Below, piece by piece: positions 45,762 through 55,330 of a stretch of DNA of 64,000 nucleotides. The stretch is from assembly GCF_014652095.1 (NCBI RefSeq), contig NZ_BMYD01000001.1:969466-1033465 (forward strand), read 5' to 3'. The notes beneath the pieces are model-generated. The model made no database searches, was not told the DNA's origin, and was given only the letters and a program-made list of their open reading frames with translations. The position numbers and the translations under genes were made by a program. Position 1 is the stretch's first letter. Every line of letters begins with the position of its first letter. Source of the stretch: Cognatilysobacter bugurensis. GTDB taxonomy: Bacteria > Pseudomonadota > Gammaproteobacteria > Xanthomonadales > Xanthomonadaceae.

Positions 45762-46229
45762 ATGACGAATCGCTCGATCCTCGCCATCGCCCTGCTCACC
45801 CTGCTCGCCACCGGCTGCAACAACAACGAAGCCGAGGCCGAAGGCCACACCGAAACGCACAACCGCGTCAGCGGCATGAGCGAGTCGTCCGCGGGCCTGC
45901 CGAAGGGCAGCGTCGAACGGGGCGAGAAGCTTGCCAACCTGAAGCGCGAAGCGACCGGCCAGTCCTGCATCGACTGCCACGGTCCTGGCGGCAACGCACC
46001 GATCGACGGCGCTTATCCGAAAATCGGTGGTCAGTATTCGGACTACCTCGCCCACGCGCTTGCGAGCTACCGCATCGGGCGTCGCGACAACGCGCTGATG
46101 AAGAGCCAGGCCGAGACGCTGTCGGACCAACAGATCGCCGACCTCTCCGCGTACTTCGGCTCGCAGCCGTCGGAGCTGCGCACGCTGACGAACACGGACG
46201 GCAACTTCACGAACGTCGACAGCGAGTAA
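45762..46229 (+). CDS. c-type cytochrome lipoprotein
   Basis: The 155-residue product has the lipobox LATGC at about residue 19. An Asn/Glu-rich linker and a single haem motif CIDCH (about 72) follow. A probable axial Met is in NALMKSQAE, followed by the helix DQQIADLSAYFG. It is membrane-attached, unlike its soluble neighbour, and is again half-c4-like. The two genes are transcribed together and closed by a terminator. Confidence 0.88.
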   Translation: MTNRSILAIALLTLLATGCNNNEAEAEGHTETHNRVSGMSESSAGLPKGSVERGEKLANLKREATGQSCIDCHGPGGNAPIDGAYPKIGGQYSDYLAHALASYRIGRRDNALMKSQAETLSDQQIADLSAYFGSQPSELRTLTNTDGNFTNVDSE

Positions 46230-46261
46230 CGGCGGGCTTGCAGCCCGCTCGAGCACCTCGG

Positions 46262-46290
46262 AAGGCCCGCGAAAGCGGGCCTTTCTGTTT
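46262..46290 (+). terminator. terminator of the cytochrome pair
   Basis: AAGGCCCGC (46262-46270), GAAA loop and GCGGGCCTT (46275-46283) are followed by TCTGTTT. It is a textbook intrinsic terminator 32 nt after the stop. Confidence 0.85.
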
Positions 46291-46326
46291 ACGCCGGTCC
46301 GGCCTAGGACGTGCGCGCGAGCGGCG

Positions 46327-47991
46327 TCATCCACCCGGACGCACGCTGCCGTTGTCTTCCTGCAGGTGCGGCTTGAACGGGATGTCCGGGGGCGGGCGCG
46401 CAACGGCCGGCTGCTCGTTGAGGTTCGGATCGATGATGCCGCAGCCGCCGCCGAGCGCGAGCAGTGCCACGTCGCACGCAATGCGCTTGGATGTGCCGGG
46501 GATCGGGATCATCACGCGCTTGATGCTTTTCCGCACCCATTCCTGGAGCAGGGTTTCGTTGGGCCGCCAGTACCGGTCGAACGCCGTCGCCTCGTAGTCG
46601 TTCGGTGCGCGCTTGAGCCAGGTGCCGGCGCGATCGAGGTTCGCGATTTCTTCGGTGACCGTGCCCGGGGGCTGGCCGGGGGATGCAGAACCCGGGCGCT
46701 CGGCAAGCCGCACCGAGCCGTCATCGTCGAAGACCCCTGGCGCTCGCCCGGCGTCCCCGCCCTCGACGCTGCGCGCCGCATCGCCCCAATCGTCAGAACG
46801 TCGCGGCGACGGCCAGCCGCCGGGCCTGGGCTGCGCCGCCGGCCCTGTGCCCGCAGTGCGTGAAGGGGCGCCTGCTTGCGGCGCGGGCGGCGCGGCACCG
46901 GCAGCGATCGCCGCGCGTGGCGCGGGCTCAGCCGCGCTGGCAGCCGCCGCCGGGGTCGGCCGCGCGGCTTCGGCGATCTCAGCCGGGGGCTGCGAAGGCG
47001 TCGGCACGGCTCGCTCCCGCACGCGCGGCACGGCGTCCGCGAGCGGGCGCGGCGTAGCCGTGGGGGTCCGGATATCAGGCCGACGCAGCGCCACCTGCGG
47101 CAGCGGCGCCGGCACCTCGCGTGTTTCGACCTCGGGCACGCGAGCGTCAAGCGGCCGGGGCGCGACCGCCACCTCGGGGAATGCGCGCTGCCGGGGCTGC
47201 ACGGGCTCGGGCACCTCGACGGCCTGCAGCTCGCGCGGCGGCGGCGTCAATCGAGGCGTCGCAAGTGGGACCTCCACCGAGCGCGGCTGCGGCGGCGGCA
47301 GCACGAAGTCGTCCGGCTGCGATGACGGCGTCGGCTCGCTGACCGCGACCGCCTGCTCGACGACCGCCGGCGGCACCTGCGGCTCCGGAACGTCGCGCTG
47401 CGGCACGTCGGGCAGCGGCGGCTGCAGCTCGGGAATCGTCATTTCGGGCGTCGCCGAGGCCGAGGCTGCCGCTGACGTGGGCGGGGGCTCCGATACTGGA
47501 GGCTCGACAGGCGCAGGCGATGACGTCGGCGCCCCGCCGCCCGGCTCGGCAGGCGTGCCGATGCCGACGTATTCGACCTGAACGACGTGCTCACCCGACG
47601 GCGCGGCGCTCGACGGGAGGTACTGCACGTACATCAGCCAGAGCAGAAGCGCTCCGAGCGTGACATGCCACACCGCAGTCACACCGCCGGCGAACCAACG
47701 GACGCGACGCTCCTCGCGCGGTGCCGGCTGCCACTCCTGCCGCCACAGCGTCGAGAACGCCTGCCATCGCGTCAGATCTGCGCTGCGGCCGGACGGCAGC
47801 CGCGGCTCGCGCTCCATGAGCACGTCCACGTACTCGCCAGCCGGCGCGCCGAACACGCGCCCCGGCCGACGCGCCATGTCAGCGAACCATCCGTCCCAAC
47901 CGGGCGGGTACTCGCCGGGCGCCGGCAGCCGATGCGCGCGCGTCTGGCCGCGGCGCTGCAGGGTCTGGATGAGATCGGCGGCCGAGAACAT
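46327..47991 (-). CDS. transmembrane repetitive (Pro/Ala-rich) protein
   Basis: The 554-residue protein has a conserved N-terminal cytoplasmic part (LIQTLQRRGQTRAHRLPAPGEYP). One membrane helix follows (about 103-124), then roughly 300 residues of Pro/Ala/Val/Glu-rich low-complexity sequence. A conserved C-terminal periplasmic segment with FDRYWRPNETLLQEWVRKSIK and a Cys pair ends the protein. Xanthomonads carry similar proteins annotated 'transmembrane repetitive protein'; function is unknown. The layout recalls TonB or TolA, a long spacer reaching across the periplasm, but I see no TonB domain. It starts 19 bp after nfuA. Confidence 0.7.
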   Translation of the reverse strand: MFSAADLIQTLQRRGQTRAHRLPAPGEYPPGWDGWFADMARRPGRVFGAPAGEYVDVLMEREPRLPSGRSADLTRWQAFSTLWRQEWQPAPREERRVRWFAGGVTAVWHVTLGALLLWLMYVQYLPSSAAPSGEHVVQVEYVGIGTPAEPGGGAPTSSPAPVEPPVSEPPPTSAAASASATPEMTIPELQPPLPDVPQRDVPEPQVPPAVVEQAVAVSEPTPSSQPDDFVLPPPQPRSVEVPLATPRLTPPPRELQAVEVPEPVQPRQRAFPEVAVAPRPLDARVPEVETREVPAPLPQVALRRPDIRTPTATPRPLADAVPRVRERAVPTPSQPPAEIAEAARPTPAAAASAAEPAPRAAIAAGAAPPAPQAGAPSRTAGTGPAAQPRPGGWPSPRRSDDWGDAARSVEGGDAGRAPGVFDDDGSVRLAERPGSASPGQPPGTVTEEIANLDRAGTWLKRAPNDYEATAFDRYWRPNETLLQEWVRKSIKRVMIPIPGTSKRIACDVALLALGGGCGIIDPNLNEQPAVARPPPDIPFKPHLQEDNGSVRPGG

Positions 47992-48010
47992 CGACAGCGC
48001 CGCGCCTCGA

Positions 48011-48607
48011 TCAGGCGACCGAATCGCGGGGCATGTACGGCGTGGCGCCCGTGTCGTGATCGGTGGCGTCCCGCACGGCCGTCACGCCCGGCACCTTCTC
48101 CAGCAGCGTCTTCTCGATGCCCTGCTTGAGAGTGACATCGGCCATGCCGCAGCCGTGGCAACCACCGCCGAAGCGCAGCAGTACGACGCCGTCCGCGGTG
48201 ACTTCCTGCACCGAGACGTGGCCGCGATGTTGCGCAAGCTGCGGATTGATCTCGTGCTCGACGACCCACTGCACGCGCTCGACCAGCGAAGCCGCCGTGC
48301 CCGGCGCCTCGCCCTTGATCTTCGGCGCGCGGATCTGAAGCTGCCCACCCGTCGCGCCGGTTTCGAAGTCGATCTCCGCGCCGTCGAGGTACTTCACGCT
48401 CGCGGCGTCGAGCCAGACCGTGAAGCCTTCGCAGTCGATCGCCCACTCGTCGCCCGCGAGGTCCGCGGGTTCCGCGAACTCGAGGCGCACGTCGGCCTTC
48501 GGCGTCCCCGCGTGGAGCGCGGACAGTTTTACGCCGAGTCCGGGAAGCGACTCGCGTTCGATGAGGCGCCGGAAGTGAGCCTGCGCGGATTCGGAAATCT
48601 GGATCAT
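48011..48607 (-). CDS. nfuA: Fe-S biogenesis protein NfuA
   Basis: NfuA binds and delivers 4Fe-4S clusters. The N-terminal degenerate A-type domain (about 1-105, lacking the Cys triad) precedes the NifU-like domain with [16 protein letters not shown] carrying the CxxC. The 198-residue length matches E. coli NfuA (191). Upstream genes on the same strand were not found; it probably has its own promoter. The transmembrane repetitive gene follows. Confidence 0.93.
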   Translation of the reverse strand: MIQISESAQAHFRRLIERESLPGLGVKLSALHAGTPKADVRLEFAEPADLAGDEWAIDCEGFTVWLDAASVKYLDGAEIDFETGATGGQLQIRAPKIKGEAPGTAASLVERVQWVVEHEINPQLAQHRGHVSVQEVTADGVVLLRFGGGCHGCGMADVTLKQGIEKTLLEKVPGVTAVRDATDHDTGATPYMPRDSVA

Positions 48608-48712
48608 CGGGCTATTCTAGCGAGGAGATGATCGCGCGACGGCGCGCGGTCCGGCTTCGACCCTCGTCGATGCGAAAGGTTCAGTCCTCGCCCCGACCGC
48701 ACAGGACCCGCC

Positions 48713-49057
48713 ATGAACGATCTGATTCCGCTTGCAGAAGCCCACTGCATCGTCCGACACGGCAGCGAGCACCGGCTCAGCGAAGCGCGCGTGCGCGAGC
48801 TGATGCCCGAGATCCCCGGCTGGGAACTCGCCGAACAGGGCCGCGCGCTCACGAAGACGTTCTCGTTCCCGGATTACTACCGCACGATGGCGTTCGTGAA
48901 CGCACTCGCGTTCATGGCGCATCGTGAGGACCACCACCCTGATCTCGGCGTGCACTACGACCGCTGCGTGGTGCGTTACTCGACGCACGATGCGGGCGGT
49001 CTCAGCGAGAACGATTTCATCTGCGCGGCCCGAGCCGATCGACTGGTCGGAGGCTGA
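48713..49057 (+). CDS. phhB: 4a-hydroxytetrahydrobiopterin dehydratase
   Basis: This pterin-4a-carbinolamine dehydratase recycles the pterin cofactor of aromatic amino acid hydroxylases. It has the hallmark [16 protein letters not shown] and [12 protein letters not shown]. The 114-residue length is standard. ATG 48713 is used. It is followed 3 bp later by the lipoprotein gene, implying cotranscription. No phenylalanine hydroxylase is in the window. Confidence 0.92.
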   Translation: MNDLIPLAEAHCIVRHGSEHRLSEARVRELMPEIPGWELAEQGRALTKTFSFPDYYRTMAFVNALAFMAHREDHHPDLGVHYDRCVVRYSTHDAGGLSENDFICAARADRLVGG

Positions 49058-49060
49058 CCG

Positions 49061-49480
49061 ATGATCCGCATCTCGCTTCGCCTCGCCGCAGTCGCTGCAA
49101 TCGCCGGCCTCACCGCGTGCTTCGAGGCACCGCCACCGGCGCCGTCGATCTCACCGACGCAGCCGCTCGCGCGCAACACGCCTCCGCCGGCCTACCCCGA
49201 AGCGCTCGCATGCGAAGACGTCGGCGGCCAGGTGGTGCTGCAGCTCGAAATCGGCGCAGACGGCCGCCCGGCATCGATGCGCCTCCTCACGTCCAGCGGC
49301 GAAAGCCAGCTCGACGACGCCGCGATCGCAGCCGTGCGTGGCTGGGAGTTCGCACCGGCGACCCGCAACGGTCAGCCCGTGACGTCGCGGATCCAGGTGC
49401 CCGTGACGTTCACGCCGCCGACGCCGCGGCCAGAGCGCTGCTTCGTGCTCGACGAGCAACGCGCTAGCAGCTTGAACTGA
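49061..49480 (+). CDS. lipoprotein with a TonB-type C-terminal domain
   Basis: The 139-residue protein begins with a lipoprotein signal (GLTAC, Cys20). A short Pro-rich link follows, then a TonB_C domain: PPAYPEALACEDVGGQVVLQLEIGADGRP read in pieces, SSGESQLDDAAIAAVRGWEFAPATRNGQPV, and VPVTF. True TonB proteins have an inner-membrane helix that meets ExbB, but here the anchor is a lipid. It may be a structural TonB-like protein or a partner of an outer-membrane process. It is 3 bp from phhB. Confidence 0.82.
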   Translation: MIRISLRLAAVAAIAGLTACFEAPPPAPSISPTQPLARNTPPPAYPEALACEDVGGQVVLQLEIGADGRPASMRLLTSSGESQLDDAAIAAVRGWEFAPATRNGQPVTSRIQVPVTFTPPTPRPERCFVLDEQRASSLN

Positions 49481-50687
49481 CGGCCTCGTCGAGGGCGATC
49501 GCCTCCAGCGCGGCAAAGCACGTGGGGTCGATCGCGGTCCCTACGTGGCCGCGCATGGTTGCAAGCGCCTGTTCGACCGGCGTGGCGCCGCGGTACGGCC
49601 GCTCGGCGGTGATCGCGTCGAAGATGTCGGCTGTCGTGATGATTCGCGTTTCGAGTGCAATCTCGGCCTCGCCGACACCTCGCGGATAGCCGGTGCCGTC
49701 GAGCTTCTCATGGTTCGCAGCCGCGATGCGGGCGAGCTCGGCAAAGTGCGAGATGCGGCCCAGGATCTGCTCCGTGAACTCGGCGTGCTGTCGCACCGCG
49801 GCCCATTCGAGCGCATCGGAGTAGTGGCCTACCCGTGCGCTGTGGCCCGCCGTGTACGGGCTCTTCGCATCCACGACCGAGCCGAACGCATCAGCGATTG
49901 CGTCGAGATACTCCTTGTCGAGCGGCACGCGGCGTGCGGCCGGCTCGAGGGCGAGCACCGCGCGCTCGGCCTCGCCGTTTTCGAGTACGGCCCAGAACGC
50001 GTCATCCTCGGCGCAGGGCTCGAACGCGGCGACGATCCGCGGGTCGAACCACCGGCCAGCGCGCGCGCACCTCGGTCCACGCGGCATCGCGACCACTGGA
50101 AAAGTGAAAGACGTCGACGACTTGAGCGAGCAACGCGATCCGCGATTCAAGCGGGATCGCGTCGCCGACCAGGCCGTCGGGTCGGCCGCTGCCGTCGTGG
50201 TGCTCGTCGAGCGAATGGATCGCCCGCGCGACGGCTTCCGGAAACCTGAGGCGCCGGGCAATGTCCGCTCCACGGCTGCAGCGGGTCTGGATCGGCTCCT
50301 GCGCGATTTCGTCGCCGTTGCGGACGATGTGCAGCAGCGACGACAGCCGGCGGCCCCAACCGGCGTGCTCGCCCGTCTTCGCGGCGACGAACGCAAGGTG
50401 TCGAGTGGCCTGGTGCCGACGAGTTTGAAGTCGCGTTTGAACACACGGTCATCGGCCGCGTACAGCTCGCAGATCCGGGCCGCGTTGCTGCTGCAGCCGA
50501 GGTCTTTGAGCAGCAGCGCGTAATAGAGGGACCACAGCGCCTCGTCGTCGAGCCCGAGCCGCTGGCCGACATGCATGCCGATCCAGCAACTGCGCACGCA
50601 GTGGCCGGCCGGCTGGCCTTCGGTGAGATCGAGCGCATGGCTCAGCGAGCCAATCAGTTCGGCGAGTTCGAGTTCTGCCATCGCCAC
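49464..50687 (-). pseudogene. decayed tandem HD-GYP c-di-GMP phosphodiesterase
   Basis: The continuous minus-strand frame (407 codons) carries HD-GYP sequence at both ends. The N-terminal part has LIGSLSHALDLTEGQPAGH and ALLLKDLGCSSNAAR, and the C-terminal part has NHEKLDGTGYPRG. Between about 50391 and 50066 the family-like sequence is in another minus frame: LAFVAAKTGEHAGWGRRL, HSLDEHHDGSGRPDGL and RIALLAQVVDVFHF. One break lies near 50391/50392 (one base missing) and the other in a GC run at 50058-50067 (two bases missing). In addition, the segment between GHSARVGHYSDAL and EWAAVRQH lacks the whole HDxGK block. It is therefore either an inactive relic or partly a sequencing artefact. The original enzyme would hydrolyse c-di-GMP. 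Confidence 0.75.
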
Positions 50688-50750
50688 GGGGCACGTCGCG
50701 CAGTCGGTCGGATGCAGACGGAATCGGCCGGCCCGGCCGATCCTTGATCC

Positions 50751-51710
50751 TCAGGCGAGGCGGTCGAGCACGTCGACGAGCTCGGGCGCGAGCGGCGCGT
50801 TGAGCAAATAAGGTGCGCGCCCTGCATCGAGCGCGAACTGCAGCGTCGATGCGTGCAGGAACAGCCGCTTGAGCCCGGCCTGCTCCCGCAGCCGCTTGTT
50901 GACTGCCGGATCGCCGTACTTGTCGTCGCCTGCCACCGGATGCGCAATGTGCTGGGCGTGGACGCGAATCTGATGGGTGCGCCCCGTCTCGATGCGCACC
51001 TCGCAGTAGGAATGCCCGCCGCGGCGCTCGAGCGCCCGGATGTGGCTCAGCGACGCCTTACCGGCCGGGTGCACCTGCACATGCCGCTCCCCGCCCTGGC
51101 GCAGTCCGATGTGCAGCGGAGCGTCGACGCTCATCACGCCGTCCGGCATGCGCCCGGCGAGCAGCGCCAAGTAGCGCTTGGCGATGCCGCGCTCCTCGCG
51201 CATCAGGGCCTGCAGCTCAGTCAGCGCGGACCGCTTCTTCGCGACGATGAGCAGCCCGGAGGTGTCGCGGTCGAGTCGGTGGACGAGTTCGAGCGTCTGC
51301 CCGGGCCGGAGCGCGCGCAGGGTTTCGATGGCGCCGAAGCTGATCCCGCTGCCGCCGTGGCTGGCGACGCCCGATGGCTTGTTCAGCGCGAGCAGCCGCG
51401 GATCCTCAAAGACAATCGCCGCGTCGAGTGCGGCCATGAAGCCCTGCGGCGGCGCGGCCTTCTCGCCGGGCTCGGTCACGCGCACGGGCGGGATGCGCAC
51501 TTCGTCGCCGCCCTCGAGCTTGCGCTCGGCCTTGGCGCGGCCGCCGTTCACGCGCACCTGCCCCGAGCGCACGAGCTTGTAGATCAAAGAGCGTGGCGCG
51601 CCCTTCAGCTGACCGAGCAGGAAGTTGTCGAGGCGCTGGCCATCGCGGTCGTCCGGCACGCGCACAGTGCGCGCGCCGCCGCCGGAACCGGGGGAAGCTG
51701 AATCCGTCAT
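50751..51710 (-). CDS. rluC: 23S rRNA pseudouridine synthase RluC-type
   Basis: The 319-residue RluA-family enzyme has an N-terminal S4 RNA-binding domain (about 18-80). The catalytic Asp lies in HRLDRDTSGLLIVAKK, with LLALNKPSG upstream and GRTHQIRVH plus GDDKYGD downstream. RluC makes pseudouridines 955, 2504 and 2580 in 23S rRNA. It is divergent from rne, as in E. coli, where rluC lies next to rne. This synteny supports RluC over RluD. Confidence 0.93.
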   Translation of the reverse strand: MTDSASPGSGGGARTVRVPDDRDGQRLDNFLLGQLKGAPRSLIYKLVRSGQVRVNGGRAKAERKLEGGDEVRIPPVRVTEPGEKAAPPQGFMAALDAAIVFEDPRLLALNKPSGVASHGGSGISFGAIETLRALRPGQTLELVHRLDRDTSGLLIVAKKRSALTELQALMREERGIAKRYLALLAGRMPDGVMSVDAPLHIGLRQGGERHVQVHPAGKASLSHIRALERRGGHSYCEVRIETGRTHQIRVHAQHIAHPVAGDDKYGDPAVNKRLREQAGLKRLFLHASTLQFALDAGRAPYLLNAPLAPELVDVLDRLA

Positions 51711-51722
51711 CCGCTAGGGTTT

Positions 51723-52141
51723 CTGCTACACTCGCGACGCGAGATAAGGTTTTGATTTCGCAGGAAGTTGTCGGCCGAAAGCCATTCCTGCGATTCTGGT
51801 CCGCGCCTGACCACTGCCCGCGGGGCAGCCATGTTAGCAGCGACGGCCCGGCGGAACCGGTTCTGGCCCGGCGGGTCAAACCACCGAGATGAACACGCCC
51901 CGCGCGGCGGTCTGGGCTCTGGCCGAGGCCGCCGTCGGCCTGCCAACAGGAAACAAAACGAACAAGCGCTCCCGCGGCATGCCGTGGTGTAGAAGCGCTG
52001 GTAGTGGAGGCTCCAACGCGTGCGCGCAGTGGCGACATCGCCCGCGCGCCGCGACGGCGCCTCAGTTCCCAGAAGCGAAACGCCATGGCGTTCCGCGCGC
52101 CTGCCTCTGGGCAGGGTGAAGCGCACGAGGAACGCAATCCA
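51723..52141 (+). promoter_or_regulatory. long 5' leader of rne with probable promoter
   Basis: The 430-bp gap between rluC and rne contains an extended -10 (TGCTACACT, with TACACT at 51727-51732). Several GC-rich hairpins follow, for example CTGCCC/GGGCAG near 51815, and AGCGCT arms enclosing the CCGCGGCATGCCGTGG segment around 51967-52000. RNase E autoregulates through its leader in E. coli; a similar rne leader element is likely here, but the match is inferred from layout, not computed. Confidence 0.45.
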
Positions 52142-55100
52142 ATGAAGCGCATGCTGATCAATGCGACGCAGGCCGAAGAGCTACGCGTCGCGATCGTCGA
52201 TGGGCAGAACCTGTACGACATCGACATCGAACAGCCGTCGAAGGAACAGAAGAAGTCCAACATCTACAAAGGCCGCATCACGCGGCTCGAGCCGTCCCTC
52301 GAGGCGGCGTTCGTGGAATACGGCGGTGAACGCCACGGCTTCCTGCCGCTCAAGGAAATCTCCCGCGATTACTTCCAGCCCGGCGTCGACCCCAACAAGG
52401 CCGGCCTGAAGGAGCTGCTGCGCGAGGGACAGGAAGTCGTCGTCCAGGTCGACAAGGAAGAGCGCGGCAATAAGGGCGCGGCGCTGACGACGTTCATCTC
52501 TCTCGCCGGCCGCTACATGGTGCTGATGCCGAACTCGCCGACCGCGGGCGGCGTGTCGCGTCGCATCGAGGGCGAGGACCGCGCCGAGCTCAAGAAGGCG
52601 ATGGACAGCCTCAACATTCCGCCGGAAATGGGCGTGATCATCCGCACCGCCGGCGTCGGCCGCGACGCCGAAGAGTTGCAGTGGGACCTCGACTACCTGA
52701 TCGGCGTCTGGCGCGCGATCGCCGAGGCCGCGCTCGACAAGGAGCGCAAGGTCCCGTTCCTGATCTATCAGGAGTCGCGCCTGATCATCCGCGCGCTGCG
52801 CGACTACATGCGCCCGGACATCGGCGAGATCCTCGTCGACACCCCCGAGATGTACACGGAGGCGAAGCAATTCGTCGAGCAGGTGATGCCGCACAACCTG
52901 CGCAAGCTCAAGCACTACACCGACGACACCCCGCTCTTCAATCGCTTCCAGATCGAGTCGCAGATCGAGAACGCTTACGAGCGCACGGTGCGCCTCCCCT
53001 CGGGCGGCGCGCTCGTGATTGACCAGACCGAGGCGTTGACCGCGGTCGACGTGAACTCGGCGCGAGCTACCAAGGGCGGCGACATCGAGGAAACGGCGTT
53101 CAACACGAACCTCGAAGCTGCCGAGGAAGTCGCGCGGCAAATGCGCCTGCGCGATCTCGGCGGACTGGTCGTGATCGACTTCATCGACATGAGCTCGAGC
53201 AAGCACCAGCGCGAGGTCGAAAACCGCCTGTCGCATGCACTCAAACAGGATCGCGCGCGCGTCCAGATCGGGCGCATCTCGCGCTTCGGCCTGCTCGAGA
53301 TGAGCCGCCAGCGCCTGCGCCCGAGCCTGGGCGAGTCGAGCCAGCTCGTCTGCCCGCGCTGTGACGGTCACGGCCGCATGCGGTCGGTTGAATCGCTGTC
53401 GCTGTCGATCCTGCGCCTCGCCGAGGAGCACGCGATGAAGGACAACACCGGCCAGGTGCTGGTGCAGGCCCCGGTCGAGATCGCGAACTACCTGCTCAAC
53501 GAGAAGCGTCGCGCGCTCAGCGAAATCGAAAAGCGCCATGACTCGCCGATCGTCATCGTCGGCGATGAGCAGCTGCATACACCGCACTTCGAAGTCACGC
53601 GCGTTCGTGAGAACGAGCTGGGCGAGGAAACGAGCAAGCCGAGCTACCAGCGCGGCACGCCGCGCAAGCTGCCGACGTACTCGCTGACGAAGGCGAACCT
53701 CAACGTCCCGCCGGCGCCGATCGTCACCAACGTGAAGCCGACGCAGCCGGCGCCGATGCGCGAACCGCGCGAGGCCGCGCCGGCCGCAGCCCCAGTCGCT
53801 GCGTCAGCGCCGGTGGCGATGCCGACGCACTCGGTGGGTCTGGTCGAGCGCATCCTGCGGTATTTCCGCGGCACGCCGACCGCCACCCCGGCCGCCGCCG
53901 AACCCACCCAGCGCGACCGAGGCAATAGCGCCCGCCGCGACGGCCGCCCCGCCAAGGGAGCGCGCCGCGACGAACCTCGACGCGACGCCGCACCGGCGAA
54001 GCCGAGCACGCAGCAGCAGCCGCAGCCGCAGGGTCGTGGGCCTTCGCCGAACGGCAAGGCCGCGAAGGGCGGCGCTGCGACGCAGCCGACCGCGCAGCAG
54101 GCCTCGCGCCCGCCGAAGCCGCCGCGTGAGGAACGCGCCCCGCAGGCCCAGCAAGCAGCTGAGCCGAAGACGCCGAAGCCCGAGAAGGTGCGTAGCGAAT
54201 CGCCCCGGAGCGATGCGCCGCGCACCGATGCCCCGCGCAACGACGGCGGATCTGCACGGGCTGAAGTGCCCCGCATCGATGGCGCACGGTCGGATCCCGA
54301 GCGTGCCGAGGCACCGGTGACGCCGGCTCCCACGCCGATCGCTCCAGCGGCAGAAGCAGTCCGCGAGCCGGCAGTCGAAGCGGCGCCCCTGACCTCCGCC
54401 GACCCCGCGGCCGATGCTGCTGTTGATGCCAACGGCGACGCCGGTGAAAACGGCAGCCGTCGTCGTCGCGGACGTCGCGGCGGACGCCGCCGTCGCCGCG
54501 GTGCCGGTGACGGCAACGGTGCGGATGCAGGTGGCGCTGGCGAAGGGCTGAACGACGACTTCGGCGCTGACGATTTCGACGATGCCGACAGCGGCGCAGC
54601 CACCACAGCGCCGCACGGCGAGCGGTCGCAGCCGGAGTTCGATTTCGACGAGCTGCCCGCGTCGACGTCGGACGCGACCGCACGACCGACGCCGCAGCCG
54701 GCAGCCGTCGCAGCGCGCACAGTCGAGTCGGTCGAAGCCACCCCTGCGGACACGTCGCCAGAGGTCGCTGCAGCCTCGCCCGCTCCCGCCTCGCCGGCTG
54801 AAAACGCGGCGGATGCTGCGCATGAGGCGCCGTCAAGCGATCCGGCGCCTGACGCGCCCCTCACGGCCGCGAAGTCCGGCGATGCTGATGCGTCCGCAGC
54901 GACGACGGAGTCCGAGCCAACCGCGACGTCGGCCGTGATTGACGAGCCTGCGCACGCACCGGAGGCCGCCCGCTCGAACAGCGGGACCGCCGACAGCGGC
55001 CCCGACGCGTCCCGAGCCGCTGCAGCCTCCCGCCAGAAACCGGCGCAGGCAGCGGGCGAAGTGTCGTCGTCCGAGCCGGAAGTGATTGCGTCCCCTGCCC

Positions 55101-55279
55101 CAGCTGCGGTTGAGCCAACGTCGCCCACCACGCTCGACGCAGCGGATGACCACGCCGCTTCGCCGTCCGCGACGGGACCGGACGGCAGCGCCGGCAACAC
55201 GCCGTCGACGTCGACCGCCGCGGAGCATGCGGCGCCAGCAGATTCGGCGAGCGAAGGCGAGTCCGTCCGGCGCGACTGA
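52142..55279 (+). CDS. rne: ribonuclease E
   Basis: RNase E begins most mRNA decay and processes rRNA and tRNA. ATG 52142 has GAGGAA upstream, giving 1045 residues. The N-terminal catalytic half holds the S1 domain (about 38-120) and 5'-sensor. Catalytic Asp residues lie in [17 protein letters not shown] and [11 protein letters not shown], and the zinc link is [10 protein letters not shown]. After about residue 540 the sequence turns disordered, rich in Ala, Pro, Asp and Arg. It includes the [15 protein letters not shown]-type repeats and a dense Arg/Gly tract near 770-790 that is probably RNA-binding. It would serve as the degradosome scaffold. Confidence 0.96.
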   Translation: MKRMLINATQAEELRVAIVDGQNLYDIDIEQPSKEQKKSNIYKGRITRLEPSLEAAFVEYGGERHGFLPLKEISRDYFQPGVDPNKAGLKELLREGQEVVVQVDKEERGNKGAALTTFISLAGRYMVLMPNSPTAGGVSRRIEGEDRAELKKAMDSLNIPPEMGVIIRTAGVGRDAEELQWDLDYLIGVWRAIAEAALDKERKVPFLIYQESRLIIRALRDYMRPDIGEILVDTPEMYTEAKQFVEQVMPHNLRKLKHYTDDTPLFNRFQIESQIENAYERTVRLPSGGALVIDQTEALTAVDVNSARATKGGDIEETAFNTNLEAAEEVARQMRLRDLGGLVVIDFIDMSSSKHQREVENRLSHALKQDRARVQIGRISRFGLLEMSRQRLRPSLGESSQLVCPRCDGHGRMRSVESLSLSILRLAEEHAMKDNTGQVLVQAPVEIANYLLNEKRRALSEIEKRHDSPIVIVGDEQLHTPHFEVTRVRENELGEETSKPSYQRGTPRKLPTYSLTKANLNVPPAPIVTNVKPTQPAPMREPREAAPAAAPVAASAPVAMPTHSVGLVERILRYFRGTPTATPAAAEPTQRDRGNSARRDGRPAKGARRDEPRRDAAPAKPSTQQQPQPQGRGPSPNGKAAKGGAATQPTAQQASRPPKPPREERAPQAQQAAEPKTPKPEKVRSESPRSDAPRTDAPRNDGGSARAEVPRIDGARSDPERAEAPVTPAPTPIAPAAEAVREPAVEAAPLTSADPAADAAVDANGDAGENGSRRRRGRRGGRRRRRGAGDGNGADAGGAGEGLNDDFGADDFDDADSGAATTAPHGERSQPEFDFDELPASTSDATARPTPQPAAVAARTVESVEATPADTSPEVAAASPAPASPAENAADAAHEAPSSDPAPDAPLTAAKSGDADASAATTESEPTATSAVIDEPAHAPEAARSNSGTADSGPDASRAAAASRQKPAQAAGEVSSSEPEVIASPAPAAVEPTSPTTLDAADDHAASPSATGPDGSAGNTPSTSTAAEHAAPADSASEGESVRRD

Positions 55280-55296
55280 CCGCCGCACGGAACGAA

Positions 55297-55330
55297 GAAA
55301 GGCCGCGGGCGATCGCGGCCTTTCTTTTTT
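55297..55330 (+). terminator. rne terminator
   Basis: GAAAGGCCGCG (55297-55307), a 6-nt loop and CGCGGCCTTTC (55314-55324) are followed by TTTTTT. It lies 18 nt after the stop. The remaining gap to 55575 shows no gene or structure I can support. Confidence 0.9.

Noticed and set aside
52004-52141. N-terminal extension of RNase E into its leader
   Set aside because: The frame is open upstream, but RNase E starts at MKRMLINA in the family and GAGGAA precedes that ATG at a suitable distance.
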